Source of the DNA: UBA1426 sp050953365
GTDB taxonomy: Bacteria > Bacillota > Clostridia > Peptostreptococcales > Anaerovoracaceae
Length of the DNA: 64,000 nt
Direction of reading: 5' to 3'
Assembly: GCA_050953365.1 (NCBI GenBank)
Contig: JBMNMN010000023.1
Location: forward strand, 1 to 64,000
Below the pieces are notes generated by a model. The model made no database searches, was not told where the DNA came from, and saw only the letters and a program-made list of their open reading frames with translations. This document shows, one piece after another, positions 32,388 to 41,087 of this stretch (positions within the stretch are counted from its first letter, which is position 1; each line of letters starts with the position of its first letter). Both the position numbers and the translations under genes were made by a program.

Positions 32388-34298
32388 TTACCAGCCGCCG
32401 CCTCCGCCGCCGCCCATTCCTCCTCCCGAAAAGCCTCCTCCTCCGGAGAACCCCCCGCTGCCGAAACCGCCTTTTCCGGAGCTGGGAGGCACGGAAATAC
32501 TGTTGTTGAGAGCTTTCGAGTAACTTGTGAAGGAATGCATGAACAGAACGTGGTTGAATCCATATCCGGACTGGCCATGATACCAGTGTGGCGGAGGCAA
32601 AGTAAGTGACTCAAATTTCTTTGCCCAGACATTCGTAAGCCCGAACACATAAGCAAACGGCAGTGTATCGTAGAAGTATGACGGGTTCTCTTCAACCAAC
32701 AATTTGATGCGATCCAATTCCGCCACCCGGATAAACTCCTTCAAACCCAGAATCTTTCCAAGCAAAGCTGCGCCGTATTTCGTTCGCTGCTTCATATACG
32801 TAGCGAAGATCCAACAGACGAGAGAAGCAATCACGGCAGCAACGGCATATATAGGCAACTCTACGATGAAAATACCGTATAGAACCTCGGCAGCCAGAAA
32901 GACAGTCAGAAGAATGACGGAGAAAAACCTTCCTCCGACCTTCTTTGCTGTGGAAAGGCCATGCCTGCGGTCATACTGATCCATGAGCCAAAGAAAACAT
33001 ACAAAAGTGCCGCAAACAGCCACCAGAAGTATTAAACCGTATTCAACCGGTCGATACGCATAGCCTGTTCCAAGGAAATTGAAAGCAAGAAGCGGTACGA
33101 CCATCAACATTCCTGTAAGAAAGCGGGAAGCAACTGAATTGCGGGTAAAAATCCGGCGCTGCTTCGTGCGGATGAAAGATTTACGCAGCTGGCTCTGCGC
33201 TTTTACCAGCTGCGGATAGAATACGCCCGACAGGTCCTTAATAGAAACTTCATTTGCTTCCTTAAAGAGTCCTTCAAAGATGGTTCGCTCATAGTCTTTG
33301 GCGGAAGCAGGAAGCTCCCGGTTCTTTTGCAGAATGAAACTGTCCCCATCTTCTATGATATTGAGCAAGCCCCTGTTTGCGAATTCAATGACCAAGGCCA
33401 CCATATCCTTGCTGTCCACATACCCGTCAATGATGTAACCAACCTCAGCAGAATTTGTACCTTCGGGAGGATAGAATTCCACCGTTCTCACAATCTTTGG
33501 ATCCCGGCCGAAGAAAAGCCAAAGCAGTAAGCTGATTACGGGAGGCGCTATGATCAACGCCAGCATCCACCCCAGCATCCAGTCATTCGTCTTTTCTCCG
33601 CTGAAATAGCCCTCCGGAAGCAGGATCCGAAGCGTAACCCCTTCTCCTGCGGCAAGGGGCCGGGTAATTTCACCCCGGATCATCTGGGATGAAGTATTTC
33701 CGATGACGGCATTCTCTTCAACGGACCACTCCACCAGCGTGGTATCTGTACTTCCATAGGCTCCGGAAATAAATTCTACACTTTCATTCGTCACCGGACC
33801 GGGCATGATAATCGTAAAACTGCCCGTATCGATGGAGGTGTTCCAGTCCGTCGGCAGCAGCCCCCAATAGAACTGGTCAAAATGCTCAACCCCATCTTCT
33901 CCGGCCGTAACAAAATAGGAGATTTGGTAGGACATTGGCCCTCTTACATAGGTATCCGCTTCTCCGATCTTAAGTACAAGGCAATTGTCTTCATAATATT
34001 TTTCGTAATAATATCCGGGAACCTCCACATCGGTTATATCCAGCTTGTAGTACTGCTTTACCGGTTTTCCGTTATCTTCATAATACATATAGCCCTTATA
34101 TGGGATATACCGGTATATACCGTGGCCGTCCTCGATAAAATCCATGGAAATAGTCTCCGTGACCTTCCAGGAATTGTTTTCAAAGACTTCGATCGATACG
34201 TCAAAGCGTTCTGTCTCAAAAACGGCAGCGCTGACGAAACAGGTGGAAAGCGCCAACATTACAAGGACCAGAGACGCCGTTGCATGGAATCGTTTCAT
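32388..34298 (-). CDS. DUF2207 membrane protein
   Basis: A signal peptide (about 1-24) is followed by a large extracytoplasmic domain (ERFDVSIEVFENNSWKVTE..., GIYRYIPYK), a membrane segment near 245-265, a cytosolic region (SAEVGYIIDGYV), further membrane segments near 395-490 and a Gly/Ser-rich end (GGGFSGGGMGGGG). This is the standard DUF2207 layout. It lies 89 nt after lemA, a pairing seen in many bacteria. The function is unknown. Confidence 0.9.
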   Translation of the reverse strand: MKRFHATASLVLVMLALSTCFVSAAVFETERFDVSIEVFENNSWKVTETISMDFIEDGHGIYRYIPYKGYMYYEDNGKPVKQYYKLDITDVEVPGYYYEKYYEDNCLVLKIGEADTYVRGPMSYQISYFVTAGEDGVEHFDQFYWGLLPTDWNTSIDTGSFTIIMPGPVTNESVEFISGAYGSTDTTLVEWSVEENAVIGNTSSQMIRGEITRPLAAGEGVTLRILLPEGYFSGEKTNDWMLGWMLALIIAPPVISLLLWLFFGRDPKIVRTVEFYPPEGTNSAEVGYIIDGYVDSKDMVALVIEFANRGLLNIIEDGDSFILQKNRELPASAKDYERTIFEGLFKEANEVSIKDLSGVFYPQLVKAQSQLRKSFIRTKQRRIFTRNSVASRFLTGMLMVVPLLAFNFLGTGYAYRPVEYGLILLVAVCGTFVCFLWLMDQYDRRHGLSTAKKVGGRFFSVILLTVFLAAEVLYGIFIVELPIYAVAAVIASLVCWIFATYMKQRTKYGAALLGKILGLKEFIRVAELDRIKLLVEENPSYFYDTLPFAYVFGLTNVWAKKFESLTLPPPHWYHGQSGYGFNHVLFMHSFTSYSKALNNSISVPPSSGKGGFGSGGFSGGGGFSGGGMGGGGGGGW

Positions 34299-34387
34299 GT
34301 TTCCTCCTGCCTTTAATAGGCATTCATATTCAGAGGTATTTTATAGATGTTGACTTGAGTCGCAATTAACCGGCTACAGTTTTTCGC

Positions 34388-34939
34388 CTAAAATTTTACT
34401 TCGACTCTCTGCCTCTCTTCTTCTCCCGCCACCTCGAAAAGAGGCTTCCTGGTAAACTTGAACAGACCGGCGATGATGTTGTAGGGGAAGACTTCCGTCC
34501 TGGTGTTGTACTCCCTGACCGTTGCGTTATAATACTTTCTGGAGTTTGCGATATCTTCTTCTACCTTTTGGAGCTGCGTCTGAAGGTCCATGAAATTGGC
34601 ATTTGCTTTCAGATCCGGATAGCTCTCCGCCAAAGCGAACAGACTTCTCAACGCGCCCGTCAGCATATTTTCTCCTTGTATCCGCGCCTCCATGCTCCCT
34701 GCCGTAGCAGCCATGTTTCTGGCCTGAACGACCTTTTCAAGAGTAGACGCCTCATGGGCTGCATAACCTTTTACCGTCTCCACCAGATTCGGGATCAGAT
34801 CGTACCTCTTTTTAAGATACACATCCATGGTCGAAAAGGCTTCTTCTACCAGATTTCTGAGCTTTACGAGCCCATTGTAAGCTCCGATGATAAAGAGACC
34901 GATACCCACGACAACTACAGCGATAATAATCATTTCCAT
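34388..34939 (-). CDS. lemA: LemA family protein
   Basis: A single N-terminal membrane anchor (about 3-22) is followed by the LemA helical bundle: YNGLVKLRNLVEEAFSTMDV, KRRYDLIPNLV-type segment KKRYDLIPNLVETVKGYA, EVFPYNIIAGLF. It is the promoter-proximal gene of a lemA-DUF2207 pair. LemA proteins are of unknown biochemical role. Confidence 0.95.
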   Translation of the reverse strand: MEMIIIAVVVVGIGLFIIGAYNGLVKLRNLVEEAFSTMDVYLKKRYDLIPNLVETVKGYAAHEASTLEKVVQARNMAATAGSMEARIQGENMLTGALRSLFALAESYPDLKANANFMDLQTQLQKVEEDIANSRKYYNATVREYNTRTEVFPYNIIAGLFKFTRKPLFEVAGEEERQRVEVKF

Positions 34940-34986
34940 AATTTAATCCTCCCGTTTCGGCAACATATCTGCCCCTTATTTTCCAA

Positions 34987-35065
34987 CCGCATTAACTATC
35001 GCACATGCTTCATCATTAACTATCGCTCATGCTTCGTCATTAACTATCGCACATGCTTCGTCTAC
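34987..35065 (+). repeat. 24-bp tandem repeat upstream of lemA
   Basis: Three to four copies of CATTAACTATCGCACATGCT plus TCGT, with single-base differences, in the lemA leader region. Confidence 0.85.
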
Positions 35066-35136
35066 ATTAACTGCCGCTTACATAATCCACCCGTTCCATG
35101 AAATTCCTCCCCTTCCCGTCTCCCGGGCCGGCGAGC

Positions 35137-35241
35137 TCTTCAGCAACTTGATCTCCCACTTCAGCTACTTGGTCTTCCGCTTCAGCTACTTGGTCTTCTG
35201 CTTCAGCTACTTGGTCTTCTGCTTCAGCTACTTGATCTCCC
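35137..35241 (-). repeat. Five-copy 21-bp array starting in the ung 3' end
   Basis: Five 21-bp units (35221-35241, 35200-35220, 35179-35199, 35158-35178, 35137-35157). The first is the end of ung including its TAG; in the next three copies AAGTAG is preserved, and in the last it reads AAGTTG. Confidence 0.92.
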
Positions 35242-35893
35242 AATTGATGGGTTCACCGTACCGGCTGAGAAAATCGTTGGCCTTTGAAAAGTGACGGCAT
35301 CCGAAGAAACCGTTGTAAGCGGATAGCGGGCTGGGATGCGCCGCTGTCAGCACTAAGTGATTTTTATTGGTTATAAAGGGAACTTTCGCCTTCGCGTTTG
35401 CTCCCCACAATAAGAATACCATCGGTTCCGCCCTATTATTCAATATTTCTATAACCCGGTCGGTAAAAATTTCCCAACCTTTTCCTTTATGGGAATTGGC
35501 TTCCCCTTGCCGCACTGTAAGAACCGTATTTAGCAACATAACGCCCCGATCTGCCCAATCCGTCAGACACCCGTGGGGAGGGGGCACAATTCCTAAGTCA
35601 GCGTTAAGCTCTTTAAATATGTTTTCCAGAGACGGCGGCTTCGGGACTCCCTTCATCACGGAAAAACACAGTCCATGGGCCTGGCCCGGCCCGTGGTAAG
35701 GATCCTGTCCTAAAATCACTGCCTTAACTTTGCTATATGGCGTATATTTCAAGGCGTTGAAAATATCATACATGGAGGGATAGATCACCCGGGACTTGTA
35801 TTCGGAAATAAGAAAACGCCGCAGATTCCTGTAATACTCCTTGTCAAACTCGCCCGCAAGCAGTTCGTCCCAATCGTTTCCTATATGTACCAT
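35228..35893 (-). CDS. ung: Uracil-DNA glycosylase
   Basis: It removes uracil from DNA. The catalytic GQDPYHGPGQAHGLCFSV (about residue 61), LLLWGANA-type FLLWGANAKAK and the DNA-intercalating HPSPLSA loop are intact, and length (221 aa) is normal. ATG 35893 is preceded by a purine-rich GGAAGG stretch. The final codons belong to the first unit of a tandem repeat. Confidence 0.97.
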   Translation of the reverse strand: MVHIGNDWDELLAGEFDKEYYRNLRRFLISEYKSRVIYPSMYDIFNALKYTPYSKVKAVILGQDPYHGPGQAHGLCFSVMKGVPKPPSLENIFKELNADLGIVPPPHGCLTDWADRGVMLLNTVLTVRQGEANSHKGKGWEIFTDRVIEILNNRAEPMVFLLWGANAKAKVPFITNKNHLVLTAAHPSPLSAYNGFFGCRHFSKANDFLSRYGEPINWEIK

Positions 35894-35929
35894 TTGCCCT
35901 GCTATCCTTCCCTTCTAATAATCTAATAA

Positions 35930-35999
35930 TGACTTTCCCTCTTCTGATGACTTTCCCTCTTCTGATGACTTTCCCTCTTCTGATGACTTTTCCTCTTCA
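35930..35999 (-). repeat. 18-bp tandem repeat upstream of ung
   Basis: Four copies of TCAGAAGAGGGAAAGTCA (minus strand). The sequence resembles the purine-rich ribosome-binding region of ung just downstream. Confidence 0.88.
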
Positions 36000-36089
36000 A
36001 AGGGTTTCTTCTTTTAAAGACACCTTGGAGACGTTTTGAGGGCACCCTTTTGCCATCAAAACACTATTACCATCGATTATCATGCCGCA

Positions 36090-36360
36090 ACAAAAATCAA
36101 CTAAAACAACCAAATATCGCAACTTTAGTTGATTTTTCAATACCATTTACCGAATTCGGGCCGCTTTTTCTAATAAAATCAACTAAAAATTTAAATTTCC
36201 TATATATTAGTTGACTTTTTTGCAGAAAAATCAACTATTTTTCTTAGATTTCTTTATTTTAGTTGATTAGACCCGGTTTTCAAGCCATAAATTTACATTA
36301 TTTGGAACTAAATCAACTAAAAATTCTTTTTTCTTCTTAATTAGTTGATTTTTATTACCT
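36090..36360 (+). repeat. Cluster of TCAACTAAA motifs in alternating orientation
   Basis: About eight copies of AATCAACTAAAAA or its complement TTTTTAGTTGATT alternate through this gap and can form several hairpins. No gene is visible. Confidence 0.85.
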
Positions 36361-36369
36361 GCCCTGTCA

Positions 36370-36512
36370 ATAGTTAACCTAATTGATTTCTCTCGGCAAT
36401 TCCCTCTCAATACACAGTAAACTAATTGATCTGTCCCGGGAAGTTCCCTCTCAATACACAGTAAACTAATTGATCTGTCCCGGGAAGTTCCCCCTCAATA
36501 TACAGTGTACTA
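36370..36512 (+). repeat. 44-bp tandem repeat downstream of mutY
   Basis: About three copies, each containing AAACTAATTGATCTGTCCCG and a following GGAAGTTCCCTCTCAATAC. The two downstream copies are almost identical. Confidence 0.88.
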
Positions 36513-36514
36513 CC

Positions 36515-37717
36515 TTAGGGCAGAAATTTCACGTAATATCGAAAGGCCGAGGGCAGGGCATATTTTGATGTTAGTTCCTCAGCGTTTGCCCAGACCCACC
36601 GGTGCTCTTGCTCGGCTTTATCATTTCTGTAAACCCTATCGTTTTCGCTGTTTCCTCTTCGTTTGTAAGCATTATCTTCTTCCTTTACTGAGCTATCTTC
36701 CCATGCCTCTTGAACACTGTGGTAAAAAGCGGCTATTCCATTGTCCGGAGTAAATTCTAAATCCACGGCAAACCCCTTCATATGCCATTCGATATGGCTG
36801 AAGATGTGTTTCGCCGCGGGAAGCGTTTCGATATTTTTCACCACAAACCCTTTATTTTGCAATATGCGCCTGACCTCTTCAGAGGCCAATTCCCCGTCAA
36901 AAGCAGGAAGTTCCCATAAGCCGGCCAATAATCCTTTTTCGCCGCGTTTGTGCAGCAGGACTCTTTCTTGGTTTCGGAAGATCAATATGGTCCGCTTTTC
37001 GATCCTTCGTTCCTTTTTTTGCGCCTTTACTGGCAACACGGTTTCTATTCCTAATGAATGCGCCTGGCACAGTCCGGACACGGGGCATGCAGCGCACTTT
37101 GGTACCCCGCCCGGAATACAGATTAGCGCCCCCAGCTCCATCAGAGCCTGGTTGAAATCGCCCGGCCTGCATTTGGGGATAGTTTCCGTGAGAATCTGCT
37201 CATACCTTTTCTTCGTGGCAGAAGAGCTGATGTCCCCTTTGTACGCCGTCAGCCTTGCCACCACTCGAAGCACGTTTCCGTCCACAGCGGCAACGGGCAA
37301 CCCGAAAGCAATGGAACCGATGGCTCCCGCCGTATAAGGTCCGATTCCCGGTAAGGACAGCAGTTCCTCGTAACTGCCAGGCAACGCGCCTCCGTATTTT
37401 TCCATTACAATACCTGCAGCTTTTTTAAGGTTACGCGCCCTGTTATAGTAGCCCAATCCCTCCCAAAGCTTCATCAGCTTTTCGTCCGGAACGTTGGCCA
37501 AGGCTTCGATATCGGGCAGTTCCCGCATCCAGCGCAGGAAATAGTCCTTTCCCGCTTCCACCCGAGTCTGCTGCAGCATGATCTCCGAAACCCAAACGTT
37601 GTAAGGCGAGGGATCATTTCGCCACGGCAGATCCCTCGCGTTCCTGTCATACCATCCAAGAAGCGGTGGGACGATGCCTTGCAGTATTTTAACGCTTTTT
37701 ATACCCTTCCCCGGCAA
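36515..37717 (-). CDS. mutY: A/G-specific adenine glycosylase
   Basis: It removes adenine opposite 8-oxoguanine. Visible features are RDLPWRNDPSPYNVWVSEIM, the helix-hairpin-helix LPGIGPYTAGAI with catalytic Asp in VAAVDGNV, the 4Fe-4S cysteines (CIPGGVPKCAACPVSGLC) and a NUDIX-like C-terminal domain. That domain carries an unusual hydrophilic insert (about 25 residues, SSVKEEDNAYKRRGNSENDR). The frame is open to TTG 37822 through a repeat array. TTG 37717, with GGAG 11 nt upstream, gives a normal N-terminus and is preferred, with moderate certainty. Confidence 0.93.
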   Translation of the reverse strand: MPGKGIKSVKILQGIVPPLLGWYDRNARDLPWRNDPSPYNVWVSEIMLQQTRVEAGKDYFLRWMRELPDIEALANVPDEKLMKLWEGLGYYNRARNLKKAAGIVMEKYGGALPGSYEELLSLPGIGPYTAGAIGSIAFGLPVAAVDGNVLRVVARLTAYKGDISSSATKKRYEQILTETIPKCRPGDFNQALMELGALICIPGGVPKCAACPVSGLCQAHSLGIETVLPVKAQKKERRIEKRTILIFRNQERVLLHKRGEKGLLAGLWELPAFDGELASEEVRRILQNKGFVVKNIETLPAAKHIFSHIEWHMKGFAVDLEFTPDNGIAAFYHSVQEAWEDSSVKEEDNAYKRRGNSENDRVYRNDKAEQEHRWVWANAEELTSKYALPSAFRYYVKFLP

Positions 37718-37734
37718 TCTACGTATCTCTCCGA

Positions 37735-38150
37735 TTTCTATATTTTTTATCTGTCTTCTTAATTCAATAATCCGCTTTTTAATCAGTAGTCGGCTTTTAA
37801 TCAGTAGTCGGCTTTTGATCAATAGTCAGCTTTCTCTGTTCAATGATTCGCCTATAAATCAATTGGCGGGTTTTAATTCTTTTAATAGTCCACTTTCTCA
37901 TTCAAATAATTCACTTTTTTAATCTTTAATCATCCGCTTTCTTATTTCAATAACCCGCTTTTAAAATAATAATCCGCTTTGAAAATTCAATAATCCGCTT
38001 TTTAAGCAATATCCGCTTTGAAAATTCAATAATCTGCTTTTTAAGCAATAATCGGCTTTTTCAGTTTAATCATCCGCCTATTAACAATAGTCAGCTTTAA
38101 AGCTTTAATCATCCGCTTTCTTATTTCAATTACCCGCTTATCAAGATCTT
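37735..38150 (+). repeat. Dense degenerate repeat array between mutY and the AEC gene
   Basis: Roughly twenty copies of a 15-20 bp unit close to AATAATCCGCTTTTTAA, with many variants (AATAGTCGGCTTTT, AATCATCCGCTTTC). All are in one orientation. No gene is visible beyond the chance frame that extends mutY. Confidence 0.85.
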
Positions 38151-38164
38151 TATAAGTCCAAGAG

Positions 38165-39103
38165 TTATATAAACCCAAGATGCTTCAGCGCAAATATCCA
38201 CAGAAACATGGTGAAACAGGATATTAGCGTGGAAAGAATGATCGCCGCAGATGCCAGCTCCGAATCGCTGTTCATCTGATCTGCCATCGGGTATGAAGAT
38301 ACGGATGTGGGCGAAGCAAACACGACCATCAGCGCCGCCAGTTCCATGTTCCGGAAACCAACCAGTATGGCAAGCGGAACAAAGACGGCCGGAATAACAA
38401 CGAGTTTACCGATAACGACGAGGGACAAATTTCTTTTATCCTTGAATGTCTTTTCAAAGCTCAGCGATGCGCCCATTGCAACCAGCGCCAAAGGCATTGC
38501 CATATCCGCAAGGCTAGAAATCGCGCTCTCCAAAAACAGCGGAAGCCGGATCTGCAAAAGTGAAATGGCAATGCCCATGGCAACCCCGATAATTAACGGA
38601 TTTCTCGCCACTTCCTTCACCATGTCCTTTACTCCGACGCCGCTCCCGCGAAAAATCTCCAGTGTTATCACTGCAAAGGCATTAAAAAGGGGAAGTACAA
38701 TAGCCGTAAGGAGACTGGGAATGCCGATATTGTCCGCTCCGTACAGATTAATCAAAATAGCCAGCCCAAAAAGAATGTAATTGCTCCGGCAAATCCCTTG
38801 AATGATCGCTCCCCGTTTAAAATCACTCTTTTCGATTTTTACCACAAGGGCAGATACAAGTATCCACGTGATGATGATGGACAGCACAAGAAAGGCAAAC
38901 AGCCGCGGTTGAAATATGTGGCGGAAATCCGTCCGGTAGAGGCTGTTGACCAGCATCATGGGAATAAAGACGCGAAATGCCAAATTGTTCAGTTGGCTTT
39001 GCGTCTGCAGGCTTATCATGTTTTTCCATTTGATCACAAATCCCAAGACTATGATCAGGAACATGGGCATGACAGCATTAAACGAAATGATAAGGTTTTC
39101 CAA
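38165..39103 (-). CDS. AEC-family (auxin efflux carrier-type) permease
   Basis: About ten membrane segments in 312 residues with the Mem_trans family layout: N-terminal VMPMFLIIVLGFVIK, a central FGLAILINLYG and C-terminal ASPTSVSSYPMADQM. Bacterial members export or import small organic anions such as malate; the substrate is not predictable here. Monocistronic. Confidence 0.9.
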   Translation of the reverse strand: MENLIISFNAVMPMFLIIVLGFVIKWKNMISLQTQSQLNNLAFRVFIPMMLVNSLYRTDFRHIFQPRLFAFLVLSIIITWILVSALVVKIEKSDFKRGAIIQGICRSNYILFGLAILINLYGADNIGIPSLLTAIVLPLFNAFAVITLEIFRGSGVGVKDMVKEVARNPLIIGVAMGIAISLLQIRLPLFLESAISSLADMAMPLALVAMGASLSFEKTFKDKRNLSLVVIGKLVVIPAVFVPLAILVGFRNMELAALMVVFASPTSVSSYPMADQMNSDSELASAAIILSTLISCFTMFLWIFALKHLGFI

Positions 39104-39158
39104 GATACTCTCCTGCCTGTTTCTGCGTCGATGTCAAAATAAATAAATTACTACGAAT

Positions 39159-40916
39159 TTACTCGCTGTACATTCGATAAAGATGGGAATAGGTCCCCCC
39201 TCTGGCTAACAGCTCTTCGTGGGTTCCCTGCTCTTCGATGCCGTTCTCCGTCAGCACCAAAATGATGGACGCATTCTTTATCGTTGTTAGGCGATGAGCT
39301 ATGGTAAATGTGGTTCTTCCCGCTGCAAGCCGCTCCAGAGACTTCCTGACAATAAGTTCGCTCTCTGTGTCGAGGGCGGAAGTAGCCTCGTCCAGAATCA
39401 GGATCGGCGGATTCTTCAGAAACACTCGGGCGATGCTGATCCGTTGCTTCTGCCCGCCGGAAAGCTTCACGCCTCTTTCCCCCACGTAGGTATCATAGCC
39501 TTCGGGCAACTCCATGATAAAGTCATGGGCGCCCGCATCCTTGGCGGCCTGCACGACCTCCTCCATCGAGGCCCCGGGTTTTCCGTAGGCGATATTGTCA
39601 AATACGGAGCCCGAAAACAGATAGACCTCCTGTTGGACCATGCCGATCTGAGACCGAAGAGATTTTATCGTGACGTTCTTAATATCATATCCGTCGATCA
39701 ATATCCTTCCGGAGGTCACATCGTAAAATCGCGGAATCAAATTGCACAAAGTGGTTTTCCCGCTGCCCGACGGGCCGACCAGAGCCACATTTTCTCCCGC
39801 CGCCACCGTAAGGTCAATGTTGGAAAGTACATTTTTATTGTTATCCGAGTAGCGAAAGCTCACCTTATCAAATCGAACTTCTCCTTTTACGGGCGGCAGC
39901 GGCACCGCATCCTCCGCATCATCCACTTCGATGGGGGCGTCCATGATTTCGATGAATCGTTCAATACCCGTCATGCCACGCTGAAACTGCTCCGTAAACT
40001 CCACTATTCGGCGGATAGAAGTAAGCAGCATGGAAACATAGAGCAAGTAGGCCACCAAATCCGGAGCTTCGATACGGCCATAGACCATGAAAACCGCTCC
40101 CACAATGACCACAACGATGTACATGATGCCGTCGAAAAACCGTATAGTGCTGTGAAACCCCGCCATATAGCGGTACGCTTCCCTTTTAATTTTGAGGAAG
40201 CCTTCGTTTCCCTTGCGGAATTTTTCCTCCTCCACGCTTTCATTGGCAAAGGACTTCACCACCCGGACCCCCAGCAAGCTGTCCTCCACCTGTGAGTTCA
40301 GCTCACCGATCTGGTTTCTGGATTTTTTGAATGCCTGTCTCATCTTTGAGTTGAAGGACATGGCGCAGACCAGCATAATGGGGATGAGAGAAAATATGAT
40401 CAGCGTAAGCGTTAAATCCGTTTGGGCCAGTATCCCAAAGGCAATGCCGATTTTCAAGGCAGCAATGAAATACTCCTCGGGGCAGTGATGTGCAAACTCG
40501 GTGACATCGAAGAGATCGCTGGTAATGCGAGCCATTATCTGCCCAACCTTAGTGTTGTCGTAATAGGAATAAGACTGCTCCTGCAAATAAGCAAAAAGGT
40601 CCCTCCGCATATCCGTCTCGATCTTTGCTCCCATCATATGTCCCACATAGGCCATAAAATAGTTGGCGGCAACATCCACCAGACGCAATGCAATATATAT
40701 CGCCCCTATGGTCAGAATCAGCCTTACCGTCAAAGCCTGTAGATTATTCATGCCCATATCGGTCAAATAGCGGATGATGAGGGGCAGCACAAGCTCGCAG
40801 ACCGTGGTCAGGGCAGCACAAAACAGATCCAATACCAATATCCAGCGATATTTTTTAAAATACGGTATGAATCTTCTAAGAAGATACGAGGTTTTCATTA
40901 CCCTTTTTTCATCCAC
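39159..40916 (-). CDS. ABC exporter, fused membrane and ATPase domains
   Basis: The N-terminal half is a six-helix exporter domain. The C-terminal half is an ATPase: Walker A GPSGSGKTT, LSGGQKQRISIARVF, Walker B ILILDEATSALD and the H-loop IAHRLTTI. It would act as a homo- or heterodimeric multidrug/lipid exporter of the MsbA type. GTG 40916 is chosen because AAGGAG lies 7 nt upstream. The open frame to 41021 is only translated repeat DNA. Confidence 0.94.
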   Translation of the reverse strand: MDEKRVMKTSYLLRRFIPYFKKYRWILVLDLFCAALTTVCELVLPLIIRYLTDMGMNNLQALTVRLILTIGAIYIALRLVDVAANYFMAYVGHMMGAKIETDMRRDLFAYLQEQSYSYYDNTKVGQIMARITSDLFDVTEFAHHCPEEYFIAALKIGIAFGILAQTDLTLTLIIFSLIPIMLVCAMSFNSKMRQAFKKSRNQIGELNSQVEDSLLGVRVVKSFANESVEEEKFRKGNEGFLKIKREAYRYMAGFHSTIRFFDGIMYIVVVIVGAVFMVYGRIEAPDLVAYLLYVSMLLTSIRRIVEFTEQFQRGMTGIERFIEIMDAPIEVDDAEDAVPLPPVKGEVRFDKVSFRYSDNNKNVLSNIDLTVAAGENVALVGPSGSGKTTLCNLIPRFYDVTSGRILIDGYDIKNVTIKSLRSQIGMVQQEVYLFSGSVFDNIAYGKPGASMEEVVQAAKDAGAHDFIMELPEGYDTYVGERGVKLSGGQKQRISIARVFLKNPPILILDEATSALDTESELIVRKSLERLAAGRTTFTIAHRLTTIKNASIILVLTENGIEEQGTHEELLARGGTYSHLYRMYSE

Positions 40917-40938
40917 ATTATCACTCCTTAGAATCTGC

Positions 40939-41033
40939 CGGACATCTTTCTGAAAGTCGGACATCTTTCTGAAAGTCGGACATCTTTCTGAAAGTCGGAC
41001 ATCTTTCTGAAAGTCGGACATCTTTCTGAAAAA
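40939..41033 (+). repeat. Near-perfect 19-bp tandem repeat, five copies
   Basis: Five head-to-tail copies of CGGACATCTTTCTGAAAGT. The first four are identical and the fifth differs at its end. It lies 10 nt upstream of the ABC exporter ribosome site. Confidence 0.97.
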
Positions 41034-41087
41034 TGAAGACTTATGGCTCGCAGGAGCGTAGCCCTACGCTCAAAATACAACACTCCG

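Noticed and set aside
37718..37822. Extended N-terminus of MutY (IKSRLLIKSRLLIKK)
   Set aside because: It is translated repeat DNA; MutY proteins start shortly before the LLGWY-RDLPWR region, and TTG 37717 has a ribosome site.
40939..41033. CRISPR-like or coding repeat (frame giving SDFQKDV)
   Set aside because: The 19-bp units have no spacers and the period is not a multiple of three, so the frame is incidental; the exporter start is set by AAGGAG at 40924-40929.
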